Of a DNA stretch of 64,000 nt, positions 1-10,199 are shown one piece after another. The DNA is taken from assembly GCA_013397435.1 (NCBI GenBank), contig VZRG01002554.1, positions 1 to 64,000 of the forward strand, in the 5' to 3' direction. The first letter of the stretch is position 1; each line of letters starts with the position of its first letter. Under the pieces are notes generated by a model that was given only the letters and a program-made list of their open reading frames with translations, searched no databases and was not told the DNA's origin. This DNA comes from Erythrocercus mccallii. Lineage: Eukaryota > Chordata > Aves > Passeriformes > Dicruridae. Made by a program: the position numbers and the translations under genes.

Positions 1-94
1 GGAAGGAAGGAAGGAAGGAAGGAAGGAAGGAAGGAAGGAAGGAAGGAAGGAAGGAAGGAAGGAAGGAAGGAAGGAAGGAAGGAAGGAAGGAAGG
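1..94. repeat. (GGAA)n microsatellite
   Basis: About 23 uninterrupted GGAA units, cut by the window edge, passing into a degenerate GGAGGGAC section up to about 118. It would lie in the first intron of the leftward gene. Confidence 0.97.
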
Positions 95-139
95 AGGGAC
101 GGAGGGACAGGAGGGGAGGCCGAAGCCCCCTCGCCTCAC

Positions 140-173
140 CGGCGGAGCCCGCACAGGGAGCTCCCGCCCTCAT
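140..173 (-). CDS. MRPS35: Candidate first coding exon, probably MRPS35 (partial)
   Basis: On the minus strand at the edge of a CpG island, an ATG at 173 opens 11 codons (MRAGAPCAGSA plus one base) and ends at donor CG|GTGAGG. The rest of the gene would lie left of position 1. MRPS35 is a small-subunit mitochondrial ribosomal protein that follows REP15 in human in the same orientation. The peptide is short, lacks acidic residues and has an Arg, compatible with the start of a mitochondrial presequence, but is too short to identify by itself. The gene name is an inference from synteny plus the promoter type. Confidence 0.4.
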
Positions 174-206
174 CGTGCTCGGAGCGAGCAAATGACGGGC
201 GGGGCG

Positions 207-214
207 ATTTCCGG
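207..214 (-). promoter_or_regulatory. GABP/NRF-2 (ETS)-like site
   Basis: CCGGAAAT on the minus strand, about 35 bases upstream of the candidate ATG and next to a GC box (198-206). CCGGAA cores near the start site are typical of nuclear genes for mitochondrial proteins, which fits MRPS35. A TGACG half-site lies at 193-197. Confidence 0.4.
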
Positions 215-335
215 GGATTAAATCACCTCGGCCCCGCCCCGCGCAGCCGCCCTGGGGCCCCGCGCACCTGAGCGGGGCCCAGGCCCCGCCCCTGAAGCCG
301 CGGCCCCGGTACCGCCTGGCCCCGCCCCGGCTGCA

Positions 336-401
336 CCCGGGCCCCGCCTCACGGAGCCCCGGCTCCATCCCGGGCCCCGCCTCACGGAGCCCCGGCTCCA
401 T
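336..401. repeat. Perfect 33-bp tandem duplication in the CpG island
   Basis: Two identical 33-bp copies (336-368 and 369-401), each starting CCCGGGCCCCGCC and ending GGCTCCAT. A partial third copy starts at 402 (CCCGGGCTCCA). Confidence 0.95.
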
Positions 402-1077
402 CCCGGGCTCCACCCCCGCGCTCCCCCCAGCCCCGCCCTGCCCGGGATGGGGCCGGATCCATCGCTCGCGGCCCCGCCCCTCACACCGAGGCCGAACCGG
501 GGCTGGGACCGGGACTCCGGGTCCTGCCCGTGTGCGCTGGGGGTCCCGGGGCCGGAGGAGCGGGGCGGGATGGGCGCTGGGACGGGGCCCGGGCTCGCCG
601 CGGGCGGGAGGAGCCGCTCCGGGACGGGCGCTGGGGCCGAGCCCGGCGCTTCCGCCGCTGCTGCGGCTGCGGCCCCGCCGGGGCTCCGGGACCCCCCAGA
701 CCCCGCCCGTGCCTGCAGCGCCGGGGGAATTTGTTCTGAATTTTTCATCCGGCATAGGCAGGTAATTGTCATGGAGAAACCCCAAAGATAAGGGATATGG
801 GGTAGGGGCACGGGCAGTGTTCTGCTTTAAATTAAAAACCCATTGGGAAAAATAAATCTGTAGAACAGCTCATTTCCAGTCCTGCACCGGTCTCTGTGTG
901 ATTGGTTGTGAGTCCAGCTGCTCCCATGGAACCCTGGAGCCCCTGGACTTAGCCAGGAGCTTTGCCCAAAGACTGGAACAAAAACTCACATCCCTGGCAG
1001 AGATAAAAATAGAGGGGAAAAATGCAACCCGTGGTCATGAAAAGGGAATGGAATGATTGGAACCATTTGAAATGGAT

Positions 1078-1333
1078 AAGAGGAAATTGCCTCACGTGAT
1101 CCCAGGGGAGGTTTAGGCTGGATACTGGGAAGTCTCATAGTGGAAAGGCTGTCCAGCCCTGGCACAGCTGCCCAGGGCAGTGCTGGAGACCCCATCCCTG
1201 GAGGGATTGATTTAAAGCCGTGTGGATGTGGCACTTGGGGACATGGGACAGTGGTGGCTTCAGCAGCACTGGGGAATGGTTGGGCACCGTGATCTCGGAG
1301 GGCTCCTCCAACCTGAAGGATTCCATGATTCCA
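1078..1333 (+). mobile_element. CR1 LINE, 3' fragment
   Basis: It carries the CR1 3'-end landmarks in order: CAGGGGAGGTTTAGGCTGG, GCTGCCCAGGGCAGTG, CCATCCCTGGAGGGATT, GGTTGGGCACCGTGATCTCG, and a terminal ATTCCATGATTCC octamer repeat. It is 5'-truncated, as most avian CR1 copies are, and noticeably diverged. Confidence 0.9.
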
Positions 1334-2069
1334 AGGACACCCTGCACACCCAGCACAGACACAGACCTGTGCCTGCTGCAAACATCATTTCACTTCCTCT
1401 CCTGCCCTTGGCTGCCAAATATTCCCTGGAAACAGGGAACATGGGAACAGTCCTTGCTGCGGGACAAGCCAGCAGGATTAGATCAAATTCCCTCCAGAAA
1501 GAGCTGACAGGATCCATCCAGTCCTGTCCTCGTGTCCTCAGCTGCTTGGGAAGCTCCCAGTCCCTTCCAGTGGCAAGAGAGGGAAATCAGCTCGTGCAGA
1601 GGGACAATGACACAAGAGCTGCGGGGAGAGAGCGGCAGAGACGGGAGAGGAACAGCAACACCAAAGCTTTCCAAAGGGAACACCTGCCAAATCAACCTCC
1701 AGGACCTGGGGAAAACCTTTTCCAGCTGAGCTGTGAGACCATCTTCTACTCCTGCCTTCCACTCACTGACCTTTCAGCCACAGCCAGGAGCTGCTCTGGA
1801 TGGAAGGTCCCCTCTGTGTCCATGGATGGGGCTTTTCCCCCACTGCCCCCATGGTCTATGGGGAGCTGAAGGAGAAGGACAGGAATGAACAGGGAATAAA
1901 GTATCTATAAATACAGCAGATATGGCCACATGCCCTCACCGAGCTCATACAACAAATAATATCCCAAGTTATTGGGATTGAAGTCCCTTTTAGCTGGGAA
2001 AAGCAAGAGCAAACATTCCTAGTCCCCATCTCTGACACCTTCCCTTTGCAGTACCTGTCACCCTGGAGT

Positions 2070-2338
2070 GCCAGGACAAGGGGGAATGGCTTCCCATTGA
2101 CACGGGGCAAGGATAGATGGGATATTGGGAAGAAATTCTTTCCTGTGAGGGTGGGGAGGCCCCGGCACAGGGTGCCCAGAGAAGCTGTGGCTGCCCCTGG
2201 ATCCCTGGCAGCGTCCAAGGCCAGGCTGAACGGGGCTTGGAGCAAGCTGGGATAGTGGCAGGTGTCCCTGTCCGAGGCAGGGATGGAGCGGGATGAGCTT
2301 TTAAGGTCCCTTCCACGCCAACCCAGCCCGGCATTCCA
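2070..2338 (+). mobile_element. CR1 LINE, 3' fragment
   Basis: Recognisable blocks are GACAAGGGGGAATGGC, AAGAAATTCTTTCCTGTGAG, GTGCCCAGAGAAGCTGTGG, CAAGGCCAGGCTGAACGGGG and AAGGTCCCTTCCACGCCAAC. It is a different CR1 subfamily from the copy at 1078. The terminal octamers are degraded. Confidence 0.93.
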
Positions 2339-5270
2339 CGGCTCCAGCTTTAGCGGGGCCCTGCCGGAGCCAGCAGCGCCTCCCGGGTCCCCCCGCCCGG
2401 GCTCTGGAGCTCCCCGCGTTCCCCGCCCGTGCTCCCCTCACGGTGCCCAATTCCAGCCCTTTGTTCCCTGCCCCTCACGGCCCTGGACTTGTCACGGTCC
2501 TTCGCCAAAGCTGCCTCCCTTCTCTCCCCTCGGGCAGATCCCGCTGTGCCGGCCCTTTCCGAGACCCTTTGCTTTGCGCCAGGGGCCACCCCAGGGATTG
2601 TTCCCGCTGGAATATCCCCCTTTACTCCTGGAATATCCCCCCACCCCGCGCTGGGGGCCCGGAGCAGCGGGAGCCGGGGCTGGCAGGTCTCTGCTGGCTG
2701 CTGCTCGTGATCCATCCCTGTGTGCAGCTGAGAGCAGGCAGGGGATGGGCTCGGGGCTGGCAGGTGGGTGCTGTGTCCCCGCAGGATTTAATCAGCAATT
2801 CCAGTCGCCTCCTGCTCCTTGGGCTGCCCCGAGGTGCCCTCACAACTCAGAACAAACACCCGAGCTGGGAGCCACCATCCGTGATCCCTGCCTTTCGGGG
2901 AGCCCATTTCCAGCCTCTGAGAGCAAATGCAGTTTTCAGACCCTCGATTGCAGACCCTGAAGGACGAAGCTCCGGCTCTGGCGAGCACGGGGAGTCTGGA
3001 GTCACGTTAGCACAGGAGATGGCAAAGGAAACGGTGGGAAACAAGGACACTGCACAGTCCACAGGCAGGAACAGAGGGAGAAGGGAGGCAGGGAGCAAGG
3101 GGCTCCTCCCTGAGCAGGCATTTAATGCATCCTCTGGCCATTTTTCCAACCTGCTGTGCTCAAAGATAAGGTGGCCAAAAGCAAATCTCCATCACTGGGT
3201 CAGTGCCAGTGTCCTCTGACCTGAGGCAGCTCTGCTGATTCCAGCTCTGCTCCTCCCCACCCCACCTGGGTTATTTTCCAGCCGTCCGTGAGCAGGGGTC
3301 ACTTGTCCCATTGGTAAGGACAGCAGCCAGCCAGGCCCAGCAGCTCTGTGCTTGCAGAGGGATGCATTCAGCTCCATTTCACACCTGGATTGCCCACTCC
3401 TGTGCGTCCTCCCAGGAAATGCAGCACGCCCTGGGATTTGGGCTCCCAGCCGTGCCCAGCCCGGTCTCACCTTCACCTCAGTCCCTTGGGTTTCTGTCCT
3501 CACAGCAAATCCTGAGCTGCACCCTGGATGACATCCAAGGGTTCCTCACCCGGCTGCAGAAGGCAGCAGAGGCATTCCCACAGCTCAGCCAAAGGAAGAA
3601 AGGGAGGCAGGGCCAGAAGAAAGGGCCAGGAGGGACAGCAGAGCAGCTGGAACAGACGGGGAGCACAGGGGGCAGGGATGGATGCGGGGGGACACCTCAG
3701 CTCCCGGCCCAGCAGGGCCGGATCGATGCCGCGGCACAGCCACGGATCCGGGCACAGCAGTTCGGGAGGTGCCGCTGCTCCAGGGGCACCTCTGGGAGAG
3801 CACACGGAGCCTCCGGCACACAGAGGGAGTTTGCCTTTCCCCAAGCCCCTCATTTTCAGCAGTTCTGGCCTCAACACCCATTTCTGCTGTGCCTGCTGCA
3901 CGCCAGGCAGATGGAACCTTCCCAAAGGGGATGCTCTCACCAACGTGTCCTTCTCGGCCCCTTCTCCGGGCAGAGGGAATGCTGACCTCCGAGCAGACCC
4001 CTGAGCGAGGCCGAGTTCATCGACTGCTTCCAGAAAACCAAACGGGCTTTGAACCTCTTGGTGGGAATGGAGGAGCTTCCATCCCATGCAGGGACAGGGC
4101 TCTTCCCTGTGTATCCCAGCAGCGAGTGTTCAGAGGGAAATTTGAACAGAAAACACTCAAAGGGACAAAGGTGTGAATTTCAGGTTCTTCAGAGCCCAGG
4201 ACAAACATTGTGTCATGTTGCTGTGCAAACTGCCCTGGGAATTCATGGGCTGGGGGCTGCACTTTACCCAGTCCATCAGCACGTGCACTCACAGAAGCCT
4301 GGGGATGGCTGTGAGCTGTGGATGTCACCTGAGCTGAGGCTCCAGCTTGGCTGAGTGGATGAACACAGTCAGAGTTACAGGGTTAAATACTTTTCACTGT
4401 TGTTAGCCAGAATCCAGAGCCTTGGCCAATTCCCACCATGGCTGAGAGCCTAGGGGCTTGAGCCAAAGCCCCCAAGGGAAAAGGCCAGAGTATGGTGCAG
4501 CCCAGGCAACATAACCCAGCTCCCAAAATAACATACCAAGCCAATGTGACATCTCTGAGGTACCAGAGTCCTCTGAGGGACACAAATCAAATCAACAACT
4601 GCCCCAGTGTGTAACTCTCATAGTCCAAACTCTCTACAGTCAAGACATTTTGATATTCCCCTTCTCCTTCTATTGTTGAGAAAGCATGCAAAAGCAAAAA
4701 AGCTCATTTTCAAGCGAGCCAGCTTTTCTAAAGAACTGGATAGGTGAAGTCACAGTTATTATACCAATTTAATGCAAAATTAAAGTTTTCTGCAGGTCTT
4801 TTATAAACCAGAATCAATCCTGCTGCAGTGTTGATTATTCTGTTAAACAGAAAACCCCCAATCCCCCACAACTATGCAGGTTCTCTATGCAACACACCAG
4901 AACTGTCTCCTCTGTCCCATCAAACCCAGCCACACACAGAGAATAAAGCAATAGCAGCTCTTTAAAAACAATTCTATCTAAATGAACTGTTTCAGGACTG
5001 AAAGCTCACCCTTCTCCAAATCCAGCAACATTTGTGACTCATCAAAAACATTACAGTTCTTTGTGTTCGTTTTTATTTCAGTTCCCCTTTCAGATTCCCT
5101 GCCTCTGCCATGGAATGCTGCGAACACTCATGGCACTGATGCCTCAGCTACTTTAGGCTCTTTTCAATGGCTCTTTAAGTAACAGCCTCTAATTCTCAGC
5201 TCTCACAGCTGCCCCCATCTTACAGCTTCCATAGTAAATAGTGAGAGATGAATGTATTTTCAAAATTATT

Positions 5271-5276
5271 TTTATT
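5271..5276 (-). terminator. Putative poly(A) signal of REP15
   Basis: AATAAA on the minus strand about 1.07 kb beyond the REP15 stop codon. Confidence 0.4.
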
Positions 5277-6345
5277 CTGTTAAATTACTGAATTCATACG
5301 AAAATTGGAGGCAGATGAGTTTTGCACTGACAAGGCTATTCAGACAGCTATAACCAAAGTGAGTTTACCAGTTTGAATATGGATCAGGTCCTGCTTCACT
5401 GGTTAAGAGTAAAGCAAGTAATTATAATTGTATAACCAACCCAAAAGCCTCACTTAGTCCAGTAAAAGCTGAGGGAAATAGAATAAATCAAGCCCATAAA
5501 TGCCATCAGCTGCTAAGCCATTGAAAAGAAATTCCAAGTGAAATAATCTTGCCTCCTCCAAATTTGCTCTCTGCTGTGAAGGGTCGGGGACCCTCTGTTG
5601 CTATGAAAAGGTCCCACCCACATCAGACCTGTTTTTTGCCCCCATTGCTCATTTTTTCCCAAGTGTTCTTGAATACCTGCCCCTAGCTTTTGCCATACCT
5701 TGCCCTGACACAGCCACTCAGCCAGAAAAGCTTTGCAGTTGGCCCCAGCCCTGCCTTTTGTTCACAGCTCAAAGGTCCTGTGAAGCCTGGCACCAATTAG
5801 GTGGCAGGTAATTAATAAGTCTCCCTCAGAGCCCATTTCTAGCACTAGAAAGGGTTTTTCCTCTTAATTGAAACCAGCTCATTCCTTAAAATCAGTCATT
5901 TTAAGGCCTGGTATTGTCCTTGACACTCACTGCAACTCTTCTGACCAGCACCAGCACATTTCCATTGTTACAGACTCACCCTCCTAGGACAGAAAAAAAA
6001 ATCTGCCACACAGCAAACAAAGGCTCTGAGTCAAATCCACCAGGACCTCCCCAGAGCTCTGGCTGATAAAGCTTTCAGCAGCTCCAGCCAAGACTTAATG
6101 TCTGGCGAACAAAATGTTCTGGAAAAACGTCGTGCCTTCTATAAACACATTTTTCTGGCAGGTCCGTCCTGTTGTTTTCAAACCTGGAGAGGCTGACTCA
6201 GCCTGCCTTCTGCAGGAGCTAAGGGAACACGATGGGTCGAGGGGAAGGTGGTGGGAATGGAGTGTGGGGAGGAAAGAGAGAGGAGCAGAGCTGAGCCCCG
6301 TGCGGCCCCCAGAGCAGCACGGAGCCACTGCTCCTGCCCAGCTGC
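5271..6345 (-). other. REP15: REP15 3' UTR (inferred)
   Basis: This is non-coding sequence after the REP15 stop down to an AATAAA (minus strand) at 5276-5271, the first canonical signal found in that direction. The extent is inferred only from that signal. Confidence 0.4.
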
Positions 6346-7056
6346 TCACACAAAGTTTATGTACACGTTGCCCATGTCCTTCAGCCCGTTTTTGGCACCC
6401 AGGCAATTTTCCAGCATGTCTTTTGTGGGCAGGGAGCTGTCAGTGCTGGTGACAAATTGCCGCAGCGCATTCCTGCCCGACAGGCGGCATTTTCGCTCCT
6501 CCCTGGCAACGCTGTCCAGCAGGACTCCTCGGATGTCCTTGGGCTTCCCTGGCACGCCGAACATGACGAACAAGCCCAGGCAGTCCCGTCCCACCAGGCG
6601 GCAGAACTCGGCCAGCTTCTCAAACCTGCTCATGTTCTGGAAGCACTCGTCGGCCAGCGCGGCCTCCCGGCAGCAATCCTCGGCAGCGCCCTCGCCGTGG
6701 AGGAGCTCGGCCGGCTGCAAAGCCTGCACGGCAATCTGCAGCTTGATCTGCTTGTCAGGCCCACACAGAGTCCAGATCCAGTCCACTCCGAACAGGGAGG
6801 ACTGCTGCTTGGTCATTTTGCTGGTCACGATCTGCTCCTCCACACTCTTCCCCACGCAGAAGCTGATGAAGTTGATCAGGAAGATCTCGCTCAGCGTGTT
6901 CGTGGCTGGCTGGAATTTGCTTTGAGGATCCACAAAACCGAGATAGTCCTTCAGCCTTTGAGATGCATGGAGCACACCCTGGCTGAAGACTTCACAGATG
7001 ACCAGAGTTTCAGCCTTATTCTCCTGATTGTCCTCCTGGGAGACCTTCTGGCCCAT
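6346..7056 (-). CDS. REP15: REP15, Rab15 effector protein (single coding exon)
   Basis: REP15 binds GTP-loaded Rab15 on the endocytic recycling compartment and influences transferrin-receptor recycling. It is a vertebrate protein with no known enzymatic domain. The frame is intact: 236 codons, the length I remember for human, with TGA at 6348-6346. Conserved blocks are MGQK at the start, LKDYLGF, the NTLSEIFLINFISFC segment, MTKQQSSLFGVDWIW, and the GLFVMFGVPGKPKDIRGVLL block near residue 170. I chose the ATG at 7056 because it matches the MGQK start and has purine at -3 and G at +4. An in-frame ATG at 7086 would add ten residues but has T at -3 and T at +4. The gene sits tail-to-head after PPFIBP1, as in human 12p11. 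Confidence 0.93.
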   Translation of the reverse strand: MGQKVSQEDNQENKAETLVICEVFSQGVLHASQRLKDYLGFVDPQSKFQPATNTLSEIFLINFISFCVGKSVEEQIVTSKMTKQQSSLFGVDWIWTLCGPDKQIKLQIAVQALQPAELLHGEGAAEDCCREAALADECFQNMSRFEKLAEFCRLVGRDCLGLFVMFGVPGKPKDIRGVLLDSVAREERKCRLSGRNALRQFVTSTDSSLPTKDMLENCLGAKNGLKDMGNVYINFV

Positions 7057-7879
7057 CTCCTCTGCTGGAAGAGGTCGTTTCCACATGCAGATTGCCTCAG
7101 GGACAAATCTTTATTCTCCAGCAAAGGCTCTGCAGGTGCTCAGACCGGGGCTCAGCCAGACCTATTCAGCTGCACATGGACACCTGCAGCCTTCCTGGTG
7201 AAAGCGATGGCAGAGCTGAGCTCCGTGAGCCTGCGGGGCAGCCGGGCTTTCTCCTGGGTGTGTTTCTCCACAGCTGACTGAGCAGGGACCAGCCCAACAG
7301 GCCCCGTAGCTTTCACACTTACTGAATTCATCTCTGCTTGTTTTCCTTATTTTTAATTCCGGCACCATTTCTTTGCCTGATGTTATCTCATTCCAGTCTG
7401 ATCTTATCTCCTTGGATCTCCTTTCTAGGACTATTGCACAGAAACCATTTTTTTGGCACAGGGTGTTGCCTAGAGATGAAACTACCTTTTTCTTTTAATC
7501 TCCCAGAGAAGGGAGATTAACACTCGGGACCAGAGAGAGAGTCAGTCTGACTGCAAGAAGGGACAGAGCACCCTGGGAGGGCTTCCTGAGGAGCACACAT
7601 TGAGCAATGATGATGCCACTTCTCACCACACCAAACGACCCAAGATGCCTCAAATCTGGATCTGAGAAATAACTAGAAAGTCTTGATATAGTTGATTTCT
7701 TAGCTGTTAGCAGAGCCCTGCTGCAGGCACTACTGACAAACAAATTAATGAGTCAACAAAAAAGTGTGATTTTGCCCCTTTGCCCTCCTTTGTTTTTTGA
7801 ATAGGACAGAACAAGCTTCCTCAGAAGATTAACAGGAAAAAAAGAGAGGATGTGAAAAAGGGAACCAGCTTCCAGAAAC
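7057..7879. other. Spacer between PPFIBP1 3' end and REP15 coding start
   Basis: About 0.8 kb that should contain the REP15 5' UTR and promoter. It is not a CpG island, and I see no TATA box or clear first exon. The part nearest REP15 (7057-7300) is moderately GC-rich. REP15 may have its own weak promoter; I cannot place a start site. Confidence 0.5.
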
Positions 7880-7899
7880 ACTTGGCATTTTCCACAGAC

Positions 7900-7905
7900 T
7901 TTATT
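7900..7905 (-). terminator. Putative distal poly(A) signal of PPFIBP1
   Basis: AATAAA on the minus strand (context CCAATAAAGTC), 2.2 kb after the stop codon and 0.84 kb before the REP15 start. Confidence 0.55.
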
Positions 7906-9082
7906 GGATTTCACATGGCAATACACAGCAGTTACGTTTGCCCTCTCCACACCAATTAAACACCCTGATGGTATCGACAGTGTGCACACATGCACATAAA
8001 AATCTCCTGACTTCACCACCTCTCTCATGTCCCCACCCCATAAGAGAACCAGGGTTCAGATCCGAGGGGATGACCTGGCTGCCAGGAAAGGGTTGTTTGG
8101 AGCAGAATGCTGCTTACACTGCACTGAAATAAACGATCACTGCCCTCACTGATAACACTCCAGAGAAACTGGAGAGTGTTTGTGGCTATTTCAGCACACA
8201 CTATTGTGTCACTAGCTCCCTTTTTCCCCTCTGTGAATACCCAGTCCTGTCCAGTAGCCAGGTGTCTAGTGACAGCCATCCAGAAGAACACTTTTGTTTG
8301 GAAGCCTGCACCACATTTCCCAGTGCTTCCATAGGGTTCAACTTCCACGTAAATAATAACAATATTGCAGAGTATTCACAGAAAGGGAAGCCTGAATCCA
8401 CATTCCAAGCATCTGCACCCTAAACTTGCCCACATTAAATTTTGCATCTTGGTACATCAATAATCACCTACACTGCACAACTTTCAAAGGTCTAGGTTAG
8501 CTTACCTCATTCTAATGCTGGAATATGCCTCTGATCTGAGGGGAGTTCCCTGAAAATCCTGGGAAGAACCTGTCTTCCTTTCCTAGCTTTGTTAACAGTG
8601 TTTTAGAAACACCCCCAAAGTGAGCACAAGCCCCAAATCCCCTGCACGACACCAGGAATGGTCTCACTTCCAGCAAGGAGAGCAACAAAGCGAGTGACAA
8701 ACGCTTGGCAAAGCAACACCACCGCAAGGAACAATTCCAGCTGGACTTTTGTTTGCCTTTACAGAGCAAAGCAGCTTCATGCCATTGTGCTAAAATACAT
8801 GCAACGTTCAACACCATACAAATGACCACTGGAATAAAAAGTTACTTTTGTTTGTTTGTTTGCTTTTGGCTAGGACACCTCACAATACTGGAAGTCTGAC
8901 AAAAGATTCCCACTGGCTAGTTAGGAATTTTAAAACCTGATGATCCTCAGTAGCAGAGGAGCTGTGCTTTAAGAAGGTAAAATGATGAGCAACACATTTG
9001 ATATCTGAATTTTGGAGGAAAAGTCCCACCTTAGGCTTAATAATATGAAATAATATATTTCCTATACATTTCTCTATATAAC

Positions 9083-9088
9083 TTTATT
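9083..9088 (-). terminator. Putative proximal poly(A) signal of PPFIBP1
   Basis: AATAAA on the minus strand about 1.0 kb after the stop codon, in an AT-rich setting. Either this or the distal site, or both, may be used. Confidence 0.35.
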
Positions 9089-10112
9089 TTTTTGCAACTA
9101 CACCACCTTCACGTTAGTCACAGCACAGAAATATCCCTTCCATATGCAGGGAGTACTCTCAACTTTAAGGATTTTTTTTTAAGTCATGGAAGCGTCAATA
9201 ACCTTATTGAATGCACTAACTACTGCTGCTGGGGACAAGAAATAAGACATTTTAAAATGTGCAGTTTCTGGATGAGTCACTGCTAGAAGAAACATGCTTT
9301 AGAATTGTTTAATCTCAAATGGAAGATCATTAAACTGTGCACTCAGTAAAAAGCAACGAAAGCAAACAGTTCCAAAGGTCAGCCTGCCTTTCCCAGTAAC
9401 CAGCTGGTTTGCAAACTGGCGTAATTTTTTTACAACCTTCTCCCTTTCCCTCACACACCTTCAACTTTCCATCACTCTATCTCACAAAATTTAAATTTTT
9501 GCTTTTATATGTACTTCATATAATTATTTTTTCCTTTTTTTTTTTTTTATAAAACAGTATAAAAATAGGAGCAACAGTCAAGAGCTACCAGGGGGGTTAC
9601 ACAGGGCACGGATCTCTAAAATCCTACATTGGATAGGGCTGAACTGGTGTTTGTGCCAAAGAAAAGCACTTAGAAAAGAGCAGTAACTTCTATTTTTCAG
9701 CTGAGAGTGCAGAGAAAGCCGATGCGCGATATCTACAGACGCAGCACTTTTACCTAACATCTTCTGTTCTTTTCAAACAGTATAAAGGACTATCTGAGGC
9801 CATGAATAAGCAAAAGGAGCACTATCATACCACATCAATTTCAATGCAACACTCTGAAACATATCACCAGTTTGTACATTAAATAGAGTTAAAACGATTA
9901 CCATTCACCAGTGTCTGGGTGGTTTTTATGGCAACTTAAGTAGGCACCTTGTTTTTTCTCCTTTTCTCTTTAAAATTCTCCACCCCTCAGTGTTACTTCT
10001 AACAAACAGAAGCAAGAGAAATGTAAAGTACATGATCTGCTGCCTGTCACGTGGAACAGGGATGTCCTTGCACGCAGGAGAATGAGCCTTTGTCAGTGCC
10101 TGGTGGTGACTG

Positions 10113-10199
10113 TCACACGTTGGAGTCCTCATCTGTTATACTGGTGCTAGGAGAGCGAGTGGCAAAGTCTTTGAACATTTCATCTTCCTTCAGCATATG
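10113..10199 (-). CDS. PPFIBP1: PPFIBP1 coding exon 28 (stop codon)
   Basis: It encodes residues 996-1023, from HMLKEDEMFKDF to TDEDSNV, followed by TGA at 10115-10113. The acceptor is TTTCCAG. The C-terminus matches liprin-beta-1 exactly. Confidence 0.96.
   Translation of the reverse strand, partial: HMLKEDEMFKDFATRSPSTSITDEDSNV

Larger units (their letters stand above)
110..740. promoter_or_regulatory. CpG island promoter
   Basis: Very GC-rich, CpG-dense stretch with repeated GC boxes (for example CCCCGCCCC at 231-239). It contrasts sharply with the AT-rich DNA after 750. Long open frames on both strands here are a by-product of the few stop codons in GC-rich sequence. It most probably drives the leftward gene that starts at 173; a divergent transcript is possible but no second exon is visible. 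Confidence 0.75.
741..5270. other. Intergenic region between the CpG island and REP15
   Basis: No gene is supported here. It contains two CR1 fragments (listed separately), GC-rich CpG-containing patches at about 2330-2560 and 3680-3800, and AT-rich DNA after 4600. Open frames of 100-260 codons here have no recognisable domains, and several overlap CR1 sequence. Confidence 0.7.
7880..10112 (-). other. PPFIBP1: PPFIBP1 3' UTR (inferred extent)
   Basis: This is the AT-rich non-coding stretch from the stop codon to just past the AATAAA at 7905-7900. It holds a T-rich run (9536-9550) and a TTTG repeat near 8846-8862 but no recognisable gene. About 2.2 kb is my inference from the first strong poly(A) signal before REP15; an earlier one at 9088-9083 could give a UTR of about 1.05 kb. 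Confidence 0.6.

Noticed and set aside
218..811. Long open frames on both strands in the CpG island (197 and 114 codons)
   Set aside because: Composition is Gly/Ala/Pro/Arg-rich with no domain; stop codons are simply rare in this GC-rich DNA and it includes the 33-bp tandem repeat.
2262..3219. Plus-strand frames of 232 and 258 codons
   Set aside because: The first overlaps a CR1 tail; both have low-complexity Pro/Ser/Arg composition and no recognisable family or splice support.
6248..7281. Plus-strand frames of 225 and 274 codons opposite REP15
   Set aside because: They are antisense readings of the conserved REP15 coding sequence.
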